NCBI RefSeq assembly: GCF_029892445.1
Contig: NZ_JARXVJ010000001.1
Span: 1,302,001-1,366,000, forward strand
DNA: 64,000 nt
Origin: Chryseobacterium sp. H1D6B
Lineage (GTDB): Bacteria > Bacteroidota > Bacteroidia > Flavobacteriales > Weeksellaceae
Direction of reading: 5' to 3'
Each line of letters begins with the position of its first letter. The first letter of the stretch is position 1. Shown one piece after another: positions 52,873 to 61,914 of this stretch. The notes under the pieces were generated by a model. It had not been told where the DNA came from. It made no database searches and saw only the letters and a list, made by a program, of their open reading frames with translations. The position numbers and the translations under genes are program-made.

Positions 52873-53175
52873 ATGAAAAAACTACTATTTACAAGCCTTT
52901 TAGGCTTAAGTCTATTACTACCATCCACCTTTTCAGCATCAACAAATACAATCGCTTCTAAAACAGAACTTTCAAGCAAAAAACCAAGGAAACAAAGCAA
53001 GAAGAGCAAAAGAAGCAGAAGAAGTGCCACTGTAAGTTCAAGATCATATTCACAGAACAAAGGGTGTACTTACAACGGTAATCCTTTAAATTTAGGTTCA
53101 AGAGGCGGATGTTATTACTACTCTGGAAGCAGCAAAGTATATGTGGACAGATCATACTGTTCAGGCTGCAACTAA
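52873..53175 (+). CDS. Secreted basic Cys-containing protein
   Basis: A 100-residue protein with a signal peptide (MKKLLFTSLLGLSLLLPSTFSA). A very basic linker (KKPRKQSKKSKRSRRS) follows, and a C-terminal module of about 40 residues has four cysteines: GCTYNGNPLNLGSRGGCYYYSG, quoted here as GCTYNG and SRGGCYYYSG, then VYVDRSYCSGC. The GGxYY...G..KVYV pattern resembles the PBCV basic adaptor domain. It is the last gene of the operon. The basic linker could bind nucleic acid, lipid A or the cell wall; no function is known. Confidence 0.68.
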   Translation: MKKLLFTSLLGLSLLLPSTFSASTNTIASKTELSSKKPRKQSKKSKRSRRSATVSSRSYSQNKGCTYNGNPLNLGSRGGCYYYSGSSKVYVDRSYCSGCN

Positions 53176-53220
53176 ACTGACAAAACTATAACCTAAAAAC
53201 ACTCAACATATTTTAACTAA

Positions 53221-53255
53221 AAAACGGCGAAGATTTCTCTTCGCCGTTTTTTATT
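53221..53255. terminator. Bidirectional terminator
   Basis: A 13-bp perfect stem (AAAACGGCGAAGA, 53221-53233, with its complement, 53238-53250) has a TTTC loop and T runs on both strands. It separates the secreted-protein operon from the convergent GNAT gene. Confidence 0.88.
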
Positions 53256-53700
53256 TTCTTATCATTTCCGTGTGCGGAATATTGTCTTCCAAATATTTCT
53301 TCCCTGTATCTTCAAAACCGAATTCCGAGTAGAATCTTAATAAATAATCCTGCGCAGAAATTCTGATCTCAGAAGTATGAAATCTATTTTCTATAGTCTC
53401 TACAGCATATCTTATCAATTGTTTTCCTAGACTTTTCCCTCTTCCATTCTCCGTTGTTAAAACTCTGCCCAAAGAAGTTTCTTCATATTTTATTCCTTTA
53501 TTGAAAACCCTGCAGTAGGCTAAAACTACCCCGTCTTCTTCAGCCCAGATATGAACAGCTTTTTGATCGTAACCATCCAGATCGTGGTAAGGACAGTTCT
53601 GTTCAACCACAAAAACATCTACACGTGCCTTTATAACTTGATATAATTCCGGAACTGTAAATTCGTCAAACGTTTTAATTTTCCAAACAATATTACTCAT
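53251..53700 (-). CDS. GNAT acetyltransferase, ElaA type
   Basis: A 149-residue N-acetyltransferase of the ElaA group. The start is YQVIKARVDVFVVEQNCPYHDLDGYD, a typical ElaA opening. The acetyl-CoA loop is LGRVLTTENGRGKSLGKQLI with the (R/Q)GxGxG/A-like GRGKSLG. A final FYSEFGFEDTGKKYLEDNIPHTEM closes the fold. The substrate is unknown. Its start overlaps the end of the engB gene by 8 bases, so the two are translated as a unit. Confidence 0.85.
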   Translation of the reverse strand: MSNIVWKIKTFDEFTVPELYQVIKARVDVFVVEQNCPYHDLDGYDQKAVHIWAEEDGVVLAYCRVFNKGIKYEETSLGRVLTTENGRGKSLGKQLIRYAVETIENRFHTSEIRISAQDYLLRFYSEFGFEDTGKKYLEDNIPHTEMIRK

Positions 53701-54316
53701 TAAAATTTACGCTGTTTTGTATTAAAAAATCATTGGTCTTCTCTATAAACTTCAATATTTCATCACCTCCTTCTTTCTTTTCTGCAGAAGTAACATATAT
53801 TTCCGGCAGATCTGCCCATGTTTTCTGAAGCTCAGTCTTGTAATCTTCCACATTCTTGATCACAACATTAGGCTTTAATTTATCCGCTTTTGTAAACACA
53901 ATTGAAAAAGGAATTCCGCTTTCCCCGCACCATTCAATAAATTCAAGATCTATTTTCTGCGGCGTATGTCTTGCGTCTACTAAAATGAATAGATTAACAA
54001 GATTTCTTCTCTCTAAAATATAATTGGTGATCAGTTTTTCAAAATCCTTTCTTTTAACCTTTGAAACTTTTGCATATCCGTATCCCGGAAGATCGGTAAG
54101 ATACCAGTTCTCATTAATTATAAAATGATTAATAAGCTGCGTTTTCCCCGGCGTTCCAGAAGTTTTTGCCAAATCTTTCCTGTTCATCATTGCATTGATC
54201 AATGATGATTTCCCAACATTAGACCTCCCGATAAACGCATACTCAGGAATTGTAGGTTCAGGACATTCCTGCCATTTCCCGCTGCTTTTTACAAACTCTG
54301 CTGTTTTAATAACCAT
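53693..54316 (-). CDS. engB: Ribosome biogenesis GTPase YihA/YsxC (EngB)
   Basis: A 207-residue GTPase needed for assembly of the large ribosomal subunit. The P-loop is GRSNVGKS (30-37). SGTPGKTQLIN (switch I), DLPGYG (G3), TKAD (G4) and a VTSAEKKEG (G5) follow. The start at 54316 (MVIKTAEFVKSSGKW) matches the family; an ATG 30 bases upstream lies near the preceding terminator and is rejected. It is followed by the overlapping GNAT gene and is preceded by a terminator. Confidence 0.93.
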   Translation of the reverse strand: MVIKTAEFVKSSGKWQECPEPTIPEYAFIGRSNVGKSSLINAMMNRKDLAKTSGTPGKTQLINHFIINENWYLTDLPGYGYAKVSKVKRKDFEKLITNYILERRNLVNLFILVDARHTPQKIDLEFIEWCGESGIPFSIVFTKADKLKPNVVIKNVEDYKTELQKTWADLPEIYVTSAEKKEGGDEILKFIEKTNDFLIQNSVNFNE

Positions 54317-54334
54317 TTTGAATATTTTTTTAGA

Positions 54335-54368
54335 AAAATAAACCATTAAGAAAAGCTCTTAATGGTTT
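54335..54368 (-). terminator. Terminator of the alpha/beta hydrolase gene
   Basis: A 12-bp stem (54340-54351 with 54357-54368) built on AAACCATTAAGA is followed by a T run on the minus strand. Confidence 0.78.
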
Positions 54369-54376
54369 AAATTATT

Positions 54377-55138
54377 TTATACTTTATCTTTTAACCAGTT
54401 GTAAAGAATTTCGTTGAATTCATCTGGCTTTTCCATCATTGCTGCGTGGCCGCATTTATCAATCCAGAATAAATCTGAATTTGGAATAAACTTATTCATA
54501 TCTTCTGCTACTTCCGGAGGAGTCACATTATCCTGTTTTCCCCAGATAAGACAGGTAGGACATGCGATCTTTGGAAGATCACTCAGCATATTATGTTTGA
54601 TAGCACTTCTTGCAAGCATCACCGTTTTTATCCCTTTCATTCTGTCGTTTACGACACCGAACACTTCGTCTACCAGATCTTCAGTAGCCACAGCCGGATC
54701 ATAAAAAACCTCTTCCGTTTTCTTCCTTATATAGGATCTGTCATTTTTTCTTGGAAAGCTGTCTCCAAATGTTCTTTCATATAAACCAGAACTCCCTGTT
54801 AAAACAAGATTTTTCACGAGATCAGGTCTTGCTAAAGCGAGTATAAGCCCAACATGTCCGCCCATTGAATTTCCAACAATAGTTACAGGTTCTGAAATAT
54901 GACTGTCTATAAACTTGATAATATATTTTGCAAGAGTCGTAAGATTAGTATTGAGTACCGGTAAATCGTAAATCGGTAATTGAGGAACATACACCTTAAA
55001 TCCCTTCTCTGAAAAAAAATTTACCATCTTATCGAAATTACTCAAACCACCCATTAAACCGTGCAACAGCACCAATGGATGTCCTTCTCCCGCCTCTACA
55101 AAAGTATATTTCTTTTCTTTTTTTGTACTAAATATCAT
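54377..55138 (-). CDS. Alpha/beta-fold hydrolase
   Basis: A 253-residue hydrolase. The oxyanion-hole motif is HGLMGG (H26-G31). The nucleophile elbow is GNSMGG with S91. The acid is the aspartate in WGKQDNVTPPEVAE and the catalytic base is the histidine in CGHAAMMEKPDEF. A cap region lies between about residues 120 and 175. The chosen ATG at 55138 is the usual start; an extension to 55183 would cross the predicted promoter. The substrate is unknown. Confidence 0.87.
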   Translation of the reverse strand: MIFSTKKEKKYTFVEAGEGHPLVLLHGLMGGLSNFDKMVNFFSEKGFKVYVPQLPIYDLPVLNTNLTTLAKYIIKFIDSHISEPVTIVGNSMGGHVGLILALARPDLVKNLVLTGSSGLYERTFGDSFPRKNDRSYIRKKTEEVFYDPAVATEDLVDEVFGVVNDRMKGIKTVMLARSAIKHNMLSDLPKIACPTCLIWGKQDNVTPPEVAEDMNKFIPNSDLFWIDKCGHAAMMEKPDEFNEILYNWLKDKV

Positions 55139-55160
55139 AAAACGCCTTAATAAAGCTCTG

Positions 55161-55168
55161 CAAAAATA
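55161..55168 (-). promoter_or_regulatory. -7 element (TATTTTTG on the minus strand)
   Basis: An exact match 22 bases before the hydrolase start at 55138. Confidence 0.55.
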
Positions 55169-55360
55169 CAAATTAAACCTCAAAAATATTTTGATATGCC
55201 TAATTTAAAATAAAAATAATATAATAATCTCCTTTTAGCCATTTTTTTTGAATCCATTTTGCTATGGCCTGAATAACACAAAACACAAACTGTTTTATAT
55301 CAACAACTTATCCATAAAAAATTAAATCTTTAATAAAACTTATTAACATTAAGTCAAAAA

Positions 55361-55385
55361 GTGGGAAAAAGTGGGAAGTTTTGGA
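55361..55385 (+). promoter_or_regulatory. MraZ-type operator: GTGGG repeats
   Basis: GTGGG at 55361 and 55371 and a weaker TTGGA at 55381 recur every 10 bp, directly upstream of the mraZ -7 element. MraZ is known to bind direct GTGGG/TGGGN repeats with this spacing and to repress its own operon. Confidence 0.75.
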
Positions 55386-55395
55386 AATATTTATA

Positions 55396-55403
55396 TAAAT
55401 TTG
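55396..55403 (+). promoter_or_regulatory. -7 element of the mraZ cluster (TAAATTTG)
   Basis: An exact TAnnTTTG match 6 bases before the mraZ ATG at 55410. The leader would be only a few bases long. Confidence 0.6.
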
Positions 55404-55409
55404 TCCCAA

Positions 55410-55868
55410 ATGAAGAATTTCATTGGAACATATGAGTGCAAAATAGACGACAAAGGTCGCTTAAAAGTGCCTGCATCGCTGATCAAGCAGATGGAGGACT
55501 TTGACGATAAGACTTTTGTAGTCAAGCGTTCCGTGTTTCAACCTTGTCTGGAAGTGTACCCTATGAAAGCCTGGGATAAGCTGATGGACAAAATTAATAA
55601 ATTAAACAGATTCATTAAAAAGAATGCTGATTTCATAAGAATGTTTACGGCAGGCGTAAAAACAGTAGAGTTGGATAATGCGGGAAGGCTCCAGATCTCA
55701 AAAGATTTAACCCTTTTTGCCAGTCTTACAAAAGATATTGTGATAACCAGCGCGGGAGAGCTTTTTGAAATTTGGGATAAAGAAGCCTATGAGAAGGTGA
55801 TTTCTACCAATGAAGCCGATTTCGCAAGCCTTGCCGAAGATGTGATGGGCTCTTTCGATGAAGAATAA
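55410..55868 (+). CDS. mraZ: Division/cell wall cluster transcriptional regulator MraZ
   Basis: A 152-residue DNA-binding protein with two AbrB-like SpoVT halves: an N-terminal copy (YECKIDDKGRLKVPASL) and a C-terminal copy (KTVELDNAGRLQISKDLTLFA). It binds the repeats just upstream and sets the level of the cell wall cluster. The ATG at 55410 is chosen because a GTG at 55371 lies inside the operator repeats. It is the first gene of an eight-gene plus-strand run, 39 bases before rsmH. Confidence 0.93.
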   Translation: MKNFIGTYECKIDDKGRLKVPASLIKQMEDFDDKTFVVKRSVFQPCLEVYPMKAWDKLMDKINKLNRFIKKNADFIRMFTAGVKTVELDNAGRLQISKDLTLFASLTKDIVITSAGELFEIWDKEAYEKVISTNEADFASLAEDVMGSFDEE

Positions 55869-55907
55869 CACGCTAAATTAAAAAACAGCGAAAACACAAA
55901 TTAAAAC

Positions 55908-56801
55908 ATGTATCATAACCCCGTTTTGTTGAAGCAAAGTGTTGATGATTTGGTGACGAATCCAGACGGAATATATGTAGACTGTACTTTCGGAGGCGGC
56001 GGTCATTCAAGAGAAATTTTGACCAGACTTTCCGAAAAAGGAAAACTATTCGGTTTTGATCAAGACTTAGATGCTCTTAAAAACAATATAGATGATCCTA
56101 GATTCACTCTGATCAATCAGAATTTCAGGTTTCTTGAAAATTCTCTGTTAATGTACGGATCAGCTAAGGTAGACGGTATTCTTGCCGACCTTGGAGTGTC
56201 ATCCCATCAGTTTGATGAGGCAGAAAGAGGTTTCTCTACAAGAAGCAACGCTCCGTTAGACATGAGAATGAATGTAATGCAGAGTCTTGATGCCAAAAAA
56301 GTGATCAATGAGTATGGAGAAGAAGAATTGGCCAACATATTTTACTATTACGGTGAATTAAGAGAATCCAGAAAGCTTGCAAGAGATATTGTTCACCACA
56401 GAAAAAACAAAAGCATCGAAACTACGGAAGATCTGAAAAAATTATTCAGCTTTCTTCCGCCGCATAAGATCAATAAATTTTATGCACAGCTTTTTCAGGC
56501 AATAAGAATTGAAGTAAACCAGGAGCTGGAAGCTTTAAAAGAAATGCTTGTACAGTCTTATAATATTTTAAAACCAGAAGGCAGATTAGTTGTGATCTCT
56601 TACCATTCACTAGAAGACCGTCTTGTAAAAAGGTTTTTAAAGAATGGTATGTTTGAGGGAGAACCGCAGAGAGATATTTACGGAAATTATAAAAAGGCAT
56701 TTGAATTGCTTAAGACCAAAGCAATAATTCCTGACGATAAAGAAATTGAAGAAAACTCCAGAGCGAGAAGTGCAAAAATGAGAACAGGAATAAAATTATA
56801 A
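55908..56801 (+). CDS. rsmH: 16S rRNA (cytosine(1402)-N(4))-methyltransferase RsmH
   Basis: A 297-residue SAM-dependent methyltransferase that modifies C1402 of 16S rRNA. The SAM loop is DCTFGGGGHSREIL. GILADLGVSSHQFDEAERGFS, APLDMRM, FYAQLFQAIRIEVNQEL, ISYHSLEDRLVK and a C-terminal NSRARSAKMR follow, all standard. It has the usual place after mraZ in the cluster. The next gene begins 16 bases later with a GTG. Confidence 0.97.
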   Translation: MYHNPVLLKQSVDDLVTNPDGIYVDCTFGGGGHSREILTRLSEKGKLFGFDQDLDALKNNIDDPRFTLINQNFRFLENSLLMYGSAKVDGILADLGVSSHQFDEAERGFSTRSNAPLDMRMNVMQSLDAKKVINEYGEEELANIFYYYGELRESRKLARDIVHHRKNKSIETTEDLKKLFSFLPPHKINKFYAQLFQAIRIEVNQELEALKEMLVQSYNILKPEGRLVVISYHSLEDRLVKRFLKNGMFEGEPQRDIYGNYKKAFELLKTKAIIPDDKEIEENSRARSAKMRTGIKL

Positions 56802-56817
56802 TATTCACAAAAAGCAG

Positions 56818-57183
56818 GTGGCAAAAAGACCAATATACCGTCCTCAGAAGAAACTCACTTTTATAGATGTTATAAAAGGGAATTTTCTGAATCGTGATGA
56901 GATAAAAATATATTATAAATATTTTTTACTGCTCTTTGTTTTGATGATGGCAATGATCTACAGCAATCACCTGGTGAATAAAAAGATCAAAATTGTAAAT
57001 GCTTTAAAAGAGGAAACAGAAGAATATAAATCTCGAAACGCTTACGCCCAAAGTAAGCTGATAAAAGTAAAAATGGAATCTGAACTTGGGAAAGAAATGG
57101 TCCGGGACTCATTAATGACTCTGGAAAACCACCCACACAAACTATTAATAAAATTAGATAGTACAGATGCAAAAACAAAATGA
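56818..57183 (+). CDS. ftsL: FtsL-like cell division protein
   Basis: A 121-residue bitopic protein starting at GTG 56818. A basic cytosolic N-terminus (~36 residues) precedes a membrane segment at about residues 38-55 (FLLLFVLMMAMIYSN). A periplasmic coiled-coil region of about 50 residues follows (IKIVNALKEETEEYKSRNAYAQSKLIKV). Sequence match to E. coli FtsL is negligible, so the call rests on position between rsmH and ftsI and on topology. It would link divisome proteins. It overlaps ftsI by 17 bases. Confidence 0.72.
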   Translation: MAKRPIYRPQKKLTFIDVIKGNFLNRDEIKIYYKYFLLLFVLMMAMIYSNHLVNKKIKIVNALKEETEEYKSRNAYAQSKLIKVKMESELGKEMVRDSLMTLENHPHKLLIKLDSTDAKTK

Positions 57184-59158
57184 ATACGATAACAAACGTA
57201 AAAAAACGTTACGTTGGGGCTACCTCTTTGCAGTGGTAGCTTTGTCCGTGTTTGTCCTGTTTTTGGGGAGAATCATTATCCTCCAGAATACTAACGTTCA
57301 GGAAATTAAAGACGATTACATTAATAAAAACTACCGTGAAGCAACATTAAAGGCTGCACGCGGGAATTTATTTGCATCAGACGGTTCTATTTTAGCTACT
57401 ACTGTGATGCGCTATGACATTTATCTTGATTTCAAAACAATGAAGGATACGGTCTACAGCAACAGCATTGGAGCTTTAACAGATTCTTTAAGCAGTATGT
57501 TCGGGAAACCGAGAAGCGAATTCAGAAAAAGATTTGACGAACAGAAGAAACATAAAAATCAATACTATTCATTAGTAAAAGGATTAGACTTTGATGAATA
57601 CGACAGAATCCGAAACTTTCCCATCTTTAAAAGAGGAAAAAATAAAGGAGGATTTATCGTTGACAGAAACTATAAAAGAGAATTAGCAACCTCAGAGATC
57701 GGAGCAGGAACCATCGGAATGGATAATGCTGAATACAAATCCGGTCTGGAAGGAGCTTTTTCAAAATATTTAACCGGAACAGACGGAAAAAGACTGGAAC
57801 AGAGAATCAATTCTTCTCAATGGAAGCCGATTGATTTCTGGAAAGTTCAGGAACCTATTGACGGAGAAGACGTCTACACGACTTTAGACCTTAGAATTCA
57901 AGATATAGCACACTCTGCCCTTGAAAAACAGCTTGTTAATTTCGAAGCAAAGCATGGAACCGTTATCGTAATGGAAGTGGAAACAGGAAAAGTTCGTGCT
58001 TTGGTTAATCTAAGAAGAACTGATTCCGGAGACTATGAAGATTCTTACAACTATGCTTTAAAGGATAATATTGAACCCGGATCTACCTTCAAAACAATTT
58101 CGCTTTTAGCGGCAATGGACGATGGGTTTATTGATGAAAATACAACCGTAAATGTAGGAAACGGAGTCTGGACCTATGCTAAACAGAGAATTTCTGACGG
58201 CCACGGCGGCGGAACTTATGACATCAGTGATGTACTTGCAAAATCCAGTAACGTAGGAACTTCAAAGCTGATTACTAAATATTACGCAGATAAACCTCAA
58301 ATTTTCCTCGATCATTTAAAACGGTGGAAATTATTTGATAAAATGGATATTGAAATCCCAGGAATAGCTAAACCCAAGATTGTAACCCCTCAAAATAAAA
58401 GATGGAATGCCGCAACATTAGCTTCTATTTCCTACGGATATTCCTCGAATATTAATCTGCTGCAGCTTACAACTTTCTACAACGGAGTTGCCAATGGCGG
58501 TAAAATGCTGAAGCCTTTATTCATCGATAAGATCATGAAAGACGGCAAGGTAATGTATAATGCCAAACCAGAAGTAATGGTGAATAAAATGGCCTCTGAA
58601 AAAGCGGTCAAAATGATGACAAGTGCATTAACCAAAGCGGTAGAGAAAGGAACAGGGAGAAGTATTTTTACTCCCAACTTAAAAATGGCGGGTAAAACAG
58701 GCACTGCAAGATTTGAATACTGGCTTCCCGGCCCAATGAAATACCGGGCTTCTTTCGCAGGATTTTATCCGGCTGATAAACCGAAGTATACTTGTTATGT
58801 AATGATCAGCGAGCCCAATACTTCTATTGGTTTTTATGGAGCAACGGTATCAGCACCGGTTTTCAAAGAAATTGCAGGAAAAACGTTCTTAAAAACACCT
58901 CAAAATATTGAAAAAGAAATGCTTGTTGACAGAAAGGTAAACCTCAACAAAATGGTTGAACCCAACGTAAAAATAGCAGTCAATAATAAGCAGATGCCCA
59001 ATGTAGTAGGATTAATCGGTAAGAATGTAATTCCCCAGCTGGAAAATCTAGGATACCGAATCGACTTTAAAGGAGTGGGAAGAATAAAAGAACAATTCCC
59101 ATTAGAGGGCACAACAATTAGTAAAAACCAGAGAATTTATTTATCTCTGCAAAATTAA
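57167..59158 (+). CDS. ftsI: Penicillin-binding protein, septal transpeptidase FtsI
   Basis: A 663-residue class B penicillin-binding protein. An N-terminal anchor (about 16-36) precedes the dimerisation domain. The transpeptidase has the active serine in EPGSTFKTI, SSN in AKSSNVGTS, and KTGTARFEY. A C-terminal PASTA domain (~605-663, MPNVVGLIGKNVIPQLENLGY) follows, which E. coli FtsI lacks but is usual in this phylum. It cross-links septal peptidoglycan with FtsW. The start overlaps the FtsL-like gene, suggesting translational coupling. Confidence 0.94.
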   Translation: MQKQNEYDNKRKKTLRWGYLFAVVALSVFVLFLGRIIILQNTNVQEIKDDYINKNYREATLKAARGNLFASDGSILATTVMRYDIYLDFKTMKDTVYSNSIGALTDSLSSMFGKPRSEFRKRFDEQKKHKNQYYSLVKGLDFDEYDRIRNFPIFKRGKNKGGFIVDRNYKRELATSEIGAGTIGMDNAEYKSGLEGAFSKYLTGTDGKRLEQRINSSQWKPIDFWKVQEPIDGEDVYTTLDLRIQDIAHSALEKQLVNFEAKHGTVIVMEVETGKVRALVNLRRTDSGDYEDSYNYALKDNIEPGSTFKTISLLAAMDDGFIDENTTVNVGNGVWTYAKQRISDGHGGGTYDISDVLAKSSNVGTSKLITKYYADKPQIFLDHLKRWKLFDKMDIEIPGIAKPKIVTPQNKRWNAATLASISYGYSSNINLLQLTTFYNGVANGGKMLKPLFIDKIMKDGKVMYNAKPEVMVNKMASEKAVKMMTSALTKAVEKGTGRSIFTPNLKMAGKTGTARFEYWLPGPMKYRASFAGFYPADKPKYTCYVMISEPNTSIGFYGATVSAPVFKEIAGKTFLKTPQNIEKEMLVDRKVNLNKMVEPNVKIAVNNKQMPNVVGLIGKNVIPQLENLGYRIDFKGVGRIKEQFPLEGTTISKNQRIYLSLQN

Positions 59159-59179
59159 AAATAACAAAGCATCAAAGAA

Positions 59180-60640
59180 ATGCAATTAATTGAATTATTA
59201 AATAGAATCCCAGCTTTAGAAATTCACGGTGAAACCAGTCGCGAGGTTTCAGAATTGGTATTCGACAGCAGAAAGGTTACGGAAAACTCTCTCTACATTG
59301 CAGTGAGAGGGACAGTTGCAGATGGACATTCATTTATTGCATCTTCTATTGAAAAAGGAGCAGGAACAATTGTTTGTGAAGAACTTCCTGAGAATCTGGA
59401 TGGAAATATTACTTATGTTAAAGTAAAAGACTCTTCAAAAACTTTAGGACATCTGGCTTCTAATTTCTATGGAAACCCGTCAAAGAATTTAAAATTAATC
59501 GGCGTTACAGGTACTAACGGAAAAACTTCTGTTTCTACTCTATTATTTGATGTCTTTAAAAATTTAGGATATGATGCCGTTCTTCTTTCTACCGTAGAAA
59601 TAAGAATTGGAGATGAAGTAATCCCTGCAACTCATACGACTCCGGATATTATTACCATCAACCAGATTTTAGCGAAAGCCGTTGATCTAGGATGTGAATA
59701 TGCTTTCATGGAAGTGAGTTCTCACGGTATTTCACAAAACAGAATTGAAGGACTTCATTTTAAAGTAGCCGGATTTACTAATCTTACACACGATCATTTA
59801 GATTATCATAAAACGTTTGAGGAATATCTGAAAACAAAGAAAAGATTCTTTGATGAGCTGGAAGATACTGCTGTTGCCGTTACCAATATTGATGATAAGA
59901 ACGGAAACGTAATGCTTCAGAATACCAAGGCAAAGAAAACTTCTTATGCTTTGAAAACAATGGCAGATTATCACGGAAGAACCCTTGAGCTTGATTTCAA
60001 CGGAATGCTTTTGAATTTTAACGGGAAAGAATTCTGGACGACATTAACAGGCAGATTTAATGTATACAATTTACTGCTTGTCTTCGGAATTGCTTCTGAA
60101 TTAGGGTTTCAGCAGGATGAAATTCTTCAGGCCATCAGCATATTAAAAAGAGTTTCAGGAAGGTTTGAAACATTTAAATCAGACGGAGGCATATTTTTTA
60201 TTGTAGACTATGCACATACTCCGGATGCCCTGGAAAATATTCTGGACAGCATCAATGATATCAGAACAAAAAACGAAAGATTGATCACCGTTTTCGGATG
60301 CGGAGGAGACAGAGATCACTCCAAAAGACCTGAAATGGGAAACATTGCTTCTAAAAAATCGACTTTAGCAATCATCACTTCAGACAACCCGAGAACAGAA
60401 GATCCTTCACAAATTATAAAAGAAATTGAAGCAGGCGTTGAACCTCAGTATTTCAGCAAATACACTTCAATTCCCGATAGAAAAGAAGCCATAAAAATGG
60501 CAATAAAGTTTGCAGAACCGAAAGATATTGTTTTAGTAGCCGGAAAAGGACACGAAACCTATCAGGAGATTAATGGTGTAAAACATCATTTTGACGATAA
60601 AGAGGTGATTAATGAGCTTTGGAAATTAATGAGCAAGTAA
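59180..60640 (+). CDS. murE: UDP-N-acetylmuramoyl-L-alanyl-D-glutamate--2,6-diaminopimelate ligase
   Basis: A 486-residue Mur ligase adding meso-diaminopimelate to the peptidoglycan precursor, using ATP. The ATP loop is GVTGTNGKTS near residue 110. EVSSHGISQNRI and FTNLTHDHLDYH follow, then DYAHTPDALENIL and FGCGGDRD. The substrate-deciding motif is DNPRTEDP, which specifies diaminopimelate and not lysine. Length and motifs are complete. It lies 21 bases after ftsI. Confidence 0.97.
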   Translation: MQLIELLNRIPALEIHGETSREVSELVFDSRKVTENSLYIAVRGTVADGHSFIASSIEKGAGTIVCEELPENLDGNITYVKVKDSSKTLGHLASNFYGNPSKNLKLIGVTGTNGKTSVSTLLFDVFKNLGYDAVLLSTVEIRIGDEVIPATHTTPDIITINQILAKAVDLGCEYAFMEVSSHGISQNRIEGLHFKVAGFTNLTHDHLDYHKTFEEYLKTKKRFFDELEDTAVAVTNIDDKNGNVMLQNTKAKKTSYALKTMADYHGRTLELDFNGMLLNFNGKEFWTTLTGRFNVYNLLLVFGIASELGFQQDEILQAISILKRVSGRFETFKSDGGIFFIVDYAHTPDALENILDSINDIRTKNERLITVFGCGGDRDHSKRPEMGNIASKKSTLAIITSDNPRTEDPSQIIKEIEAGVEPQYFSKYTSIPDRKEAIKMAIKFAEPKDIVLVAGKGHETYQEINGVKHHFDDKEVINELWKLMSK

Positions 60641-60666
60641 TTGATTTAAACATTAAATAAGAAGAA

Positions 60667-61908
60667 ATGTTATACTATCTATACGAATATCTTACCAGTC
60701 AAGGAATCCACATCCCGGGATTAGGAATGCTGAAATACATTTCTTTCCGTGCCGGAATGGCGGTTCTATTGTCTTTGATCATCGCTTTGGTGTATGGTAA
60801 GAGAATCATTAATTATCTGAGAGCAAAACAAATGGGTGAACTCGTTCGTGATCTTGGATTAGACGGCCAGAAGCAAAAAGAAGGAACTCCTACAATGGGA
60901 GGTCTGATCATTATTTTGGCTACTATGATCCCTGTCCTGCTTTTTACGAGAATCTTTAATGTTTACATCGTCCTTTTGATTATCTCTGTCCTTTGGATGG
61001 GATCGATTGGATTTTTGGATGATTATTTAAAGAAAATAAAGAAAAATAAGGACGGACTAAGCGGAAAATTCAAAATTGTAGGCCAGGTCGGACTAGGTCT
61101 GATCATCGGTGTTACCATGTATTTTCACCCGGACATCACCGTAAAAAGAAAATATGCAGATGCAAAAGTGGTGAACAGAAACAATGTAGAGCAGAATTTT
61201 ATGCCTACAGAGAAAATCACAGTTTCTACAGTTCCTTTTGCTAAAAATAATGAATTTGACTACAGCGGAATGCTTTTTTGGATGAATGATAAAGATGCTC
61301 ACGAATGGGCATGGATCGTTTTCATTCCTATTGTAATTTTCATTGTAACAGCTGTTTCAAACGGAGCAAATATAACAGATGGGATTGATGGTCTCGCCGC
61401 AGGAACAAGTACGGTCATACTGCTCACCCTCGCATTCTTTGCCTATATATCAGGGAATATCATCTTTGCAGACTATCTCAATATCATGTTCCTCCCCAAT
61501 ATGGGTGAAACCACCATTTTTGTCGTCGCCATGGTAGGTGCAGTAATCGGGTTTTTCTGGTATAATACCTATCCTGCACAGGTTTTCATGGGCGATACAG
61601 GAAGTTTGATGCTGGGAGGAGTGATTGCCGTTTTAGCAATTATTTTAAGAAAAGAATTAATGATTCCTGTCTTATGCGGAATCTTCTTAATAGAAAACAT
61701 CTCTGTAATGCTTCAGGTGATTGTTTTCAAATACAGAAAGAAAAAATACGGGCTGGAATATGCCCAAAATAATAGATTGTTTAAGATGTCTCCGCTGCAT
61801 CACCATTATCAGAAAGAAGGTTTTCACGAAAGTAAGATCGTCAACAGAATGGTAATCATCGGCGTAATGCTGGCAATTGTATGTCTAATCACATTAAAAG
61901 TGAGATAA
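60667..61908 (+). CDS. mraY: Phospho-N-acetylmuramoyl-pentapeptide-transferase MraY
   Basis: A 413-residue inner-membrane enzyme that makes lipid I. Ten membrane segments are expected. The catalytic stretches are [14 protein letters not shown], the aspartates in [52 protein letters not shown] and the C-terminal [13 protein letters not shown]. It is about 50 residues longer than E. coli MraY, with an insertion after the FHPDITV region (about residues 155-210). That insertion is typical of Bacteroidota and faces the periplasm. murF, which stands between murE and mraY in E. coli, is absent here. Confidence 0.96.
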   Translation: MLYYLYEYLTSQGIHIPGLGMLKYISFRAGMAVLLSLIIALVYGKRIINYLRAKQMGELVRDLGLDGQKQKEGTPTMGGLIIILATMIPVLLFTRIFNVYIVLLIISVLWMGSIGFLDDYLKKIKKNKDGLSGKFKIVGQVGLGLIIGVTMYFHPDITVKRKYADAKVVNRNNVEQNFMPTEKITVSTVPFAKNNEFDYSGMLFWMNDKDAHEWAWIVFIPIVIFIVTAVSNGANITDGIDGLAAGTSTVILLTLAFFAYISGNIIFADYLNIMFLPNMGETTIFVVAMVGAVIGFFWYNTYPAQVFMGDTGSLMLGGVIAVLAIILRKELMIPVLCGIFLIENISVMLQVIVFKYRKKKYGLEYAQNNRLFKMSPLHHHYQKEGFHESKIVNRMVIIGVMLAIVCLITLKVR

Positions 61909-61914
61909 TTAGGT

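Noticed and set aside
55371..55409. GTG start for mraZ
   Set aside because: The GTG is part of the GTGGG operator repeats and lies upstream of the -7 element.
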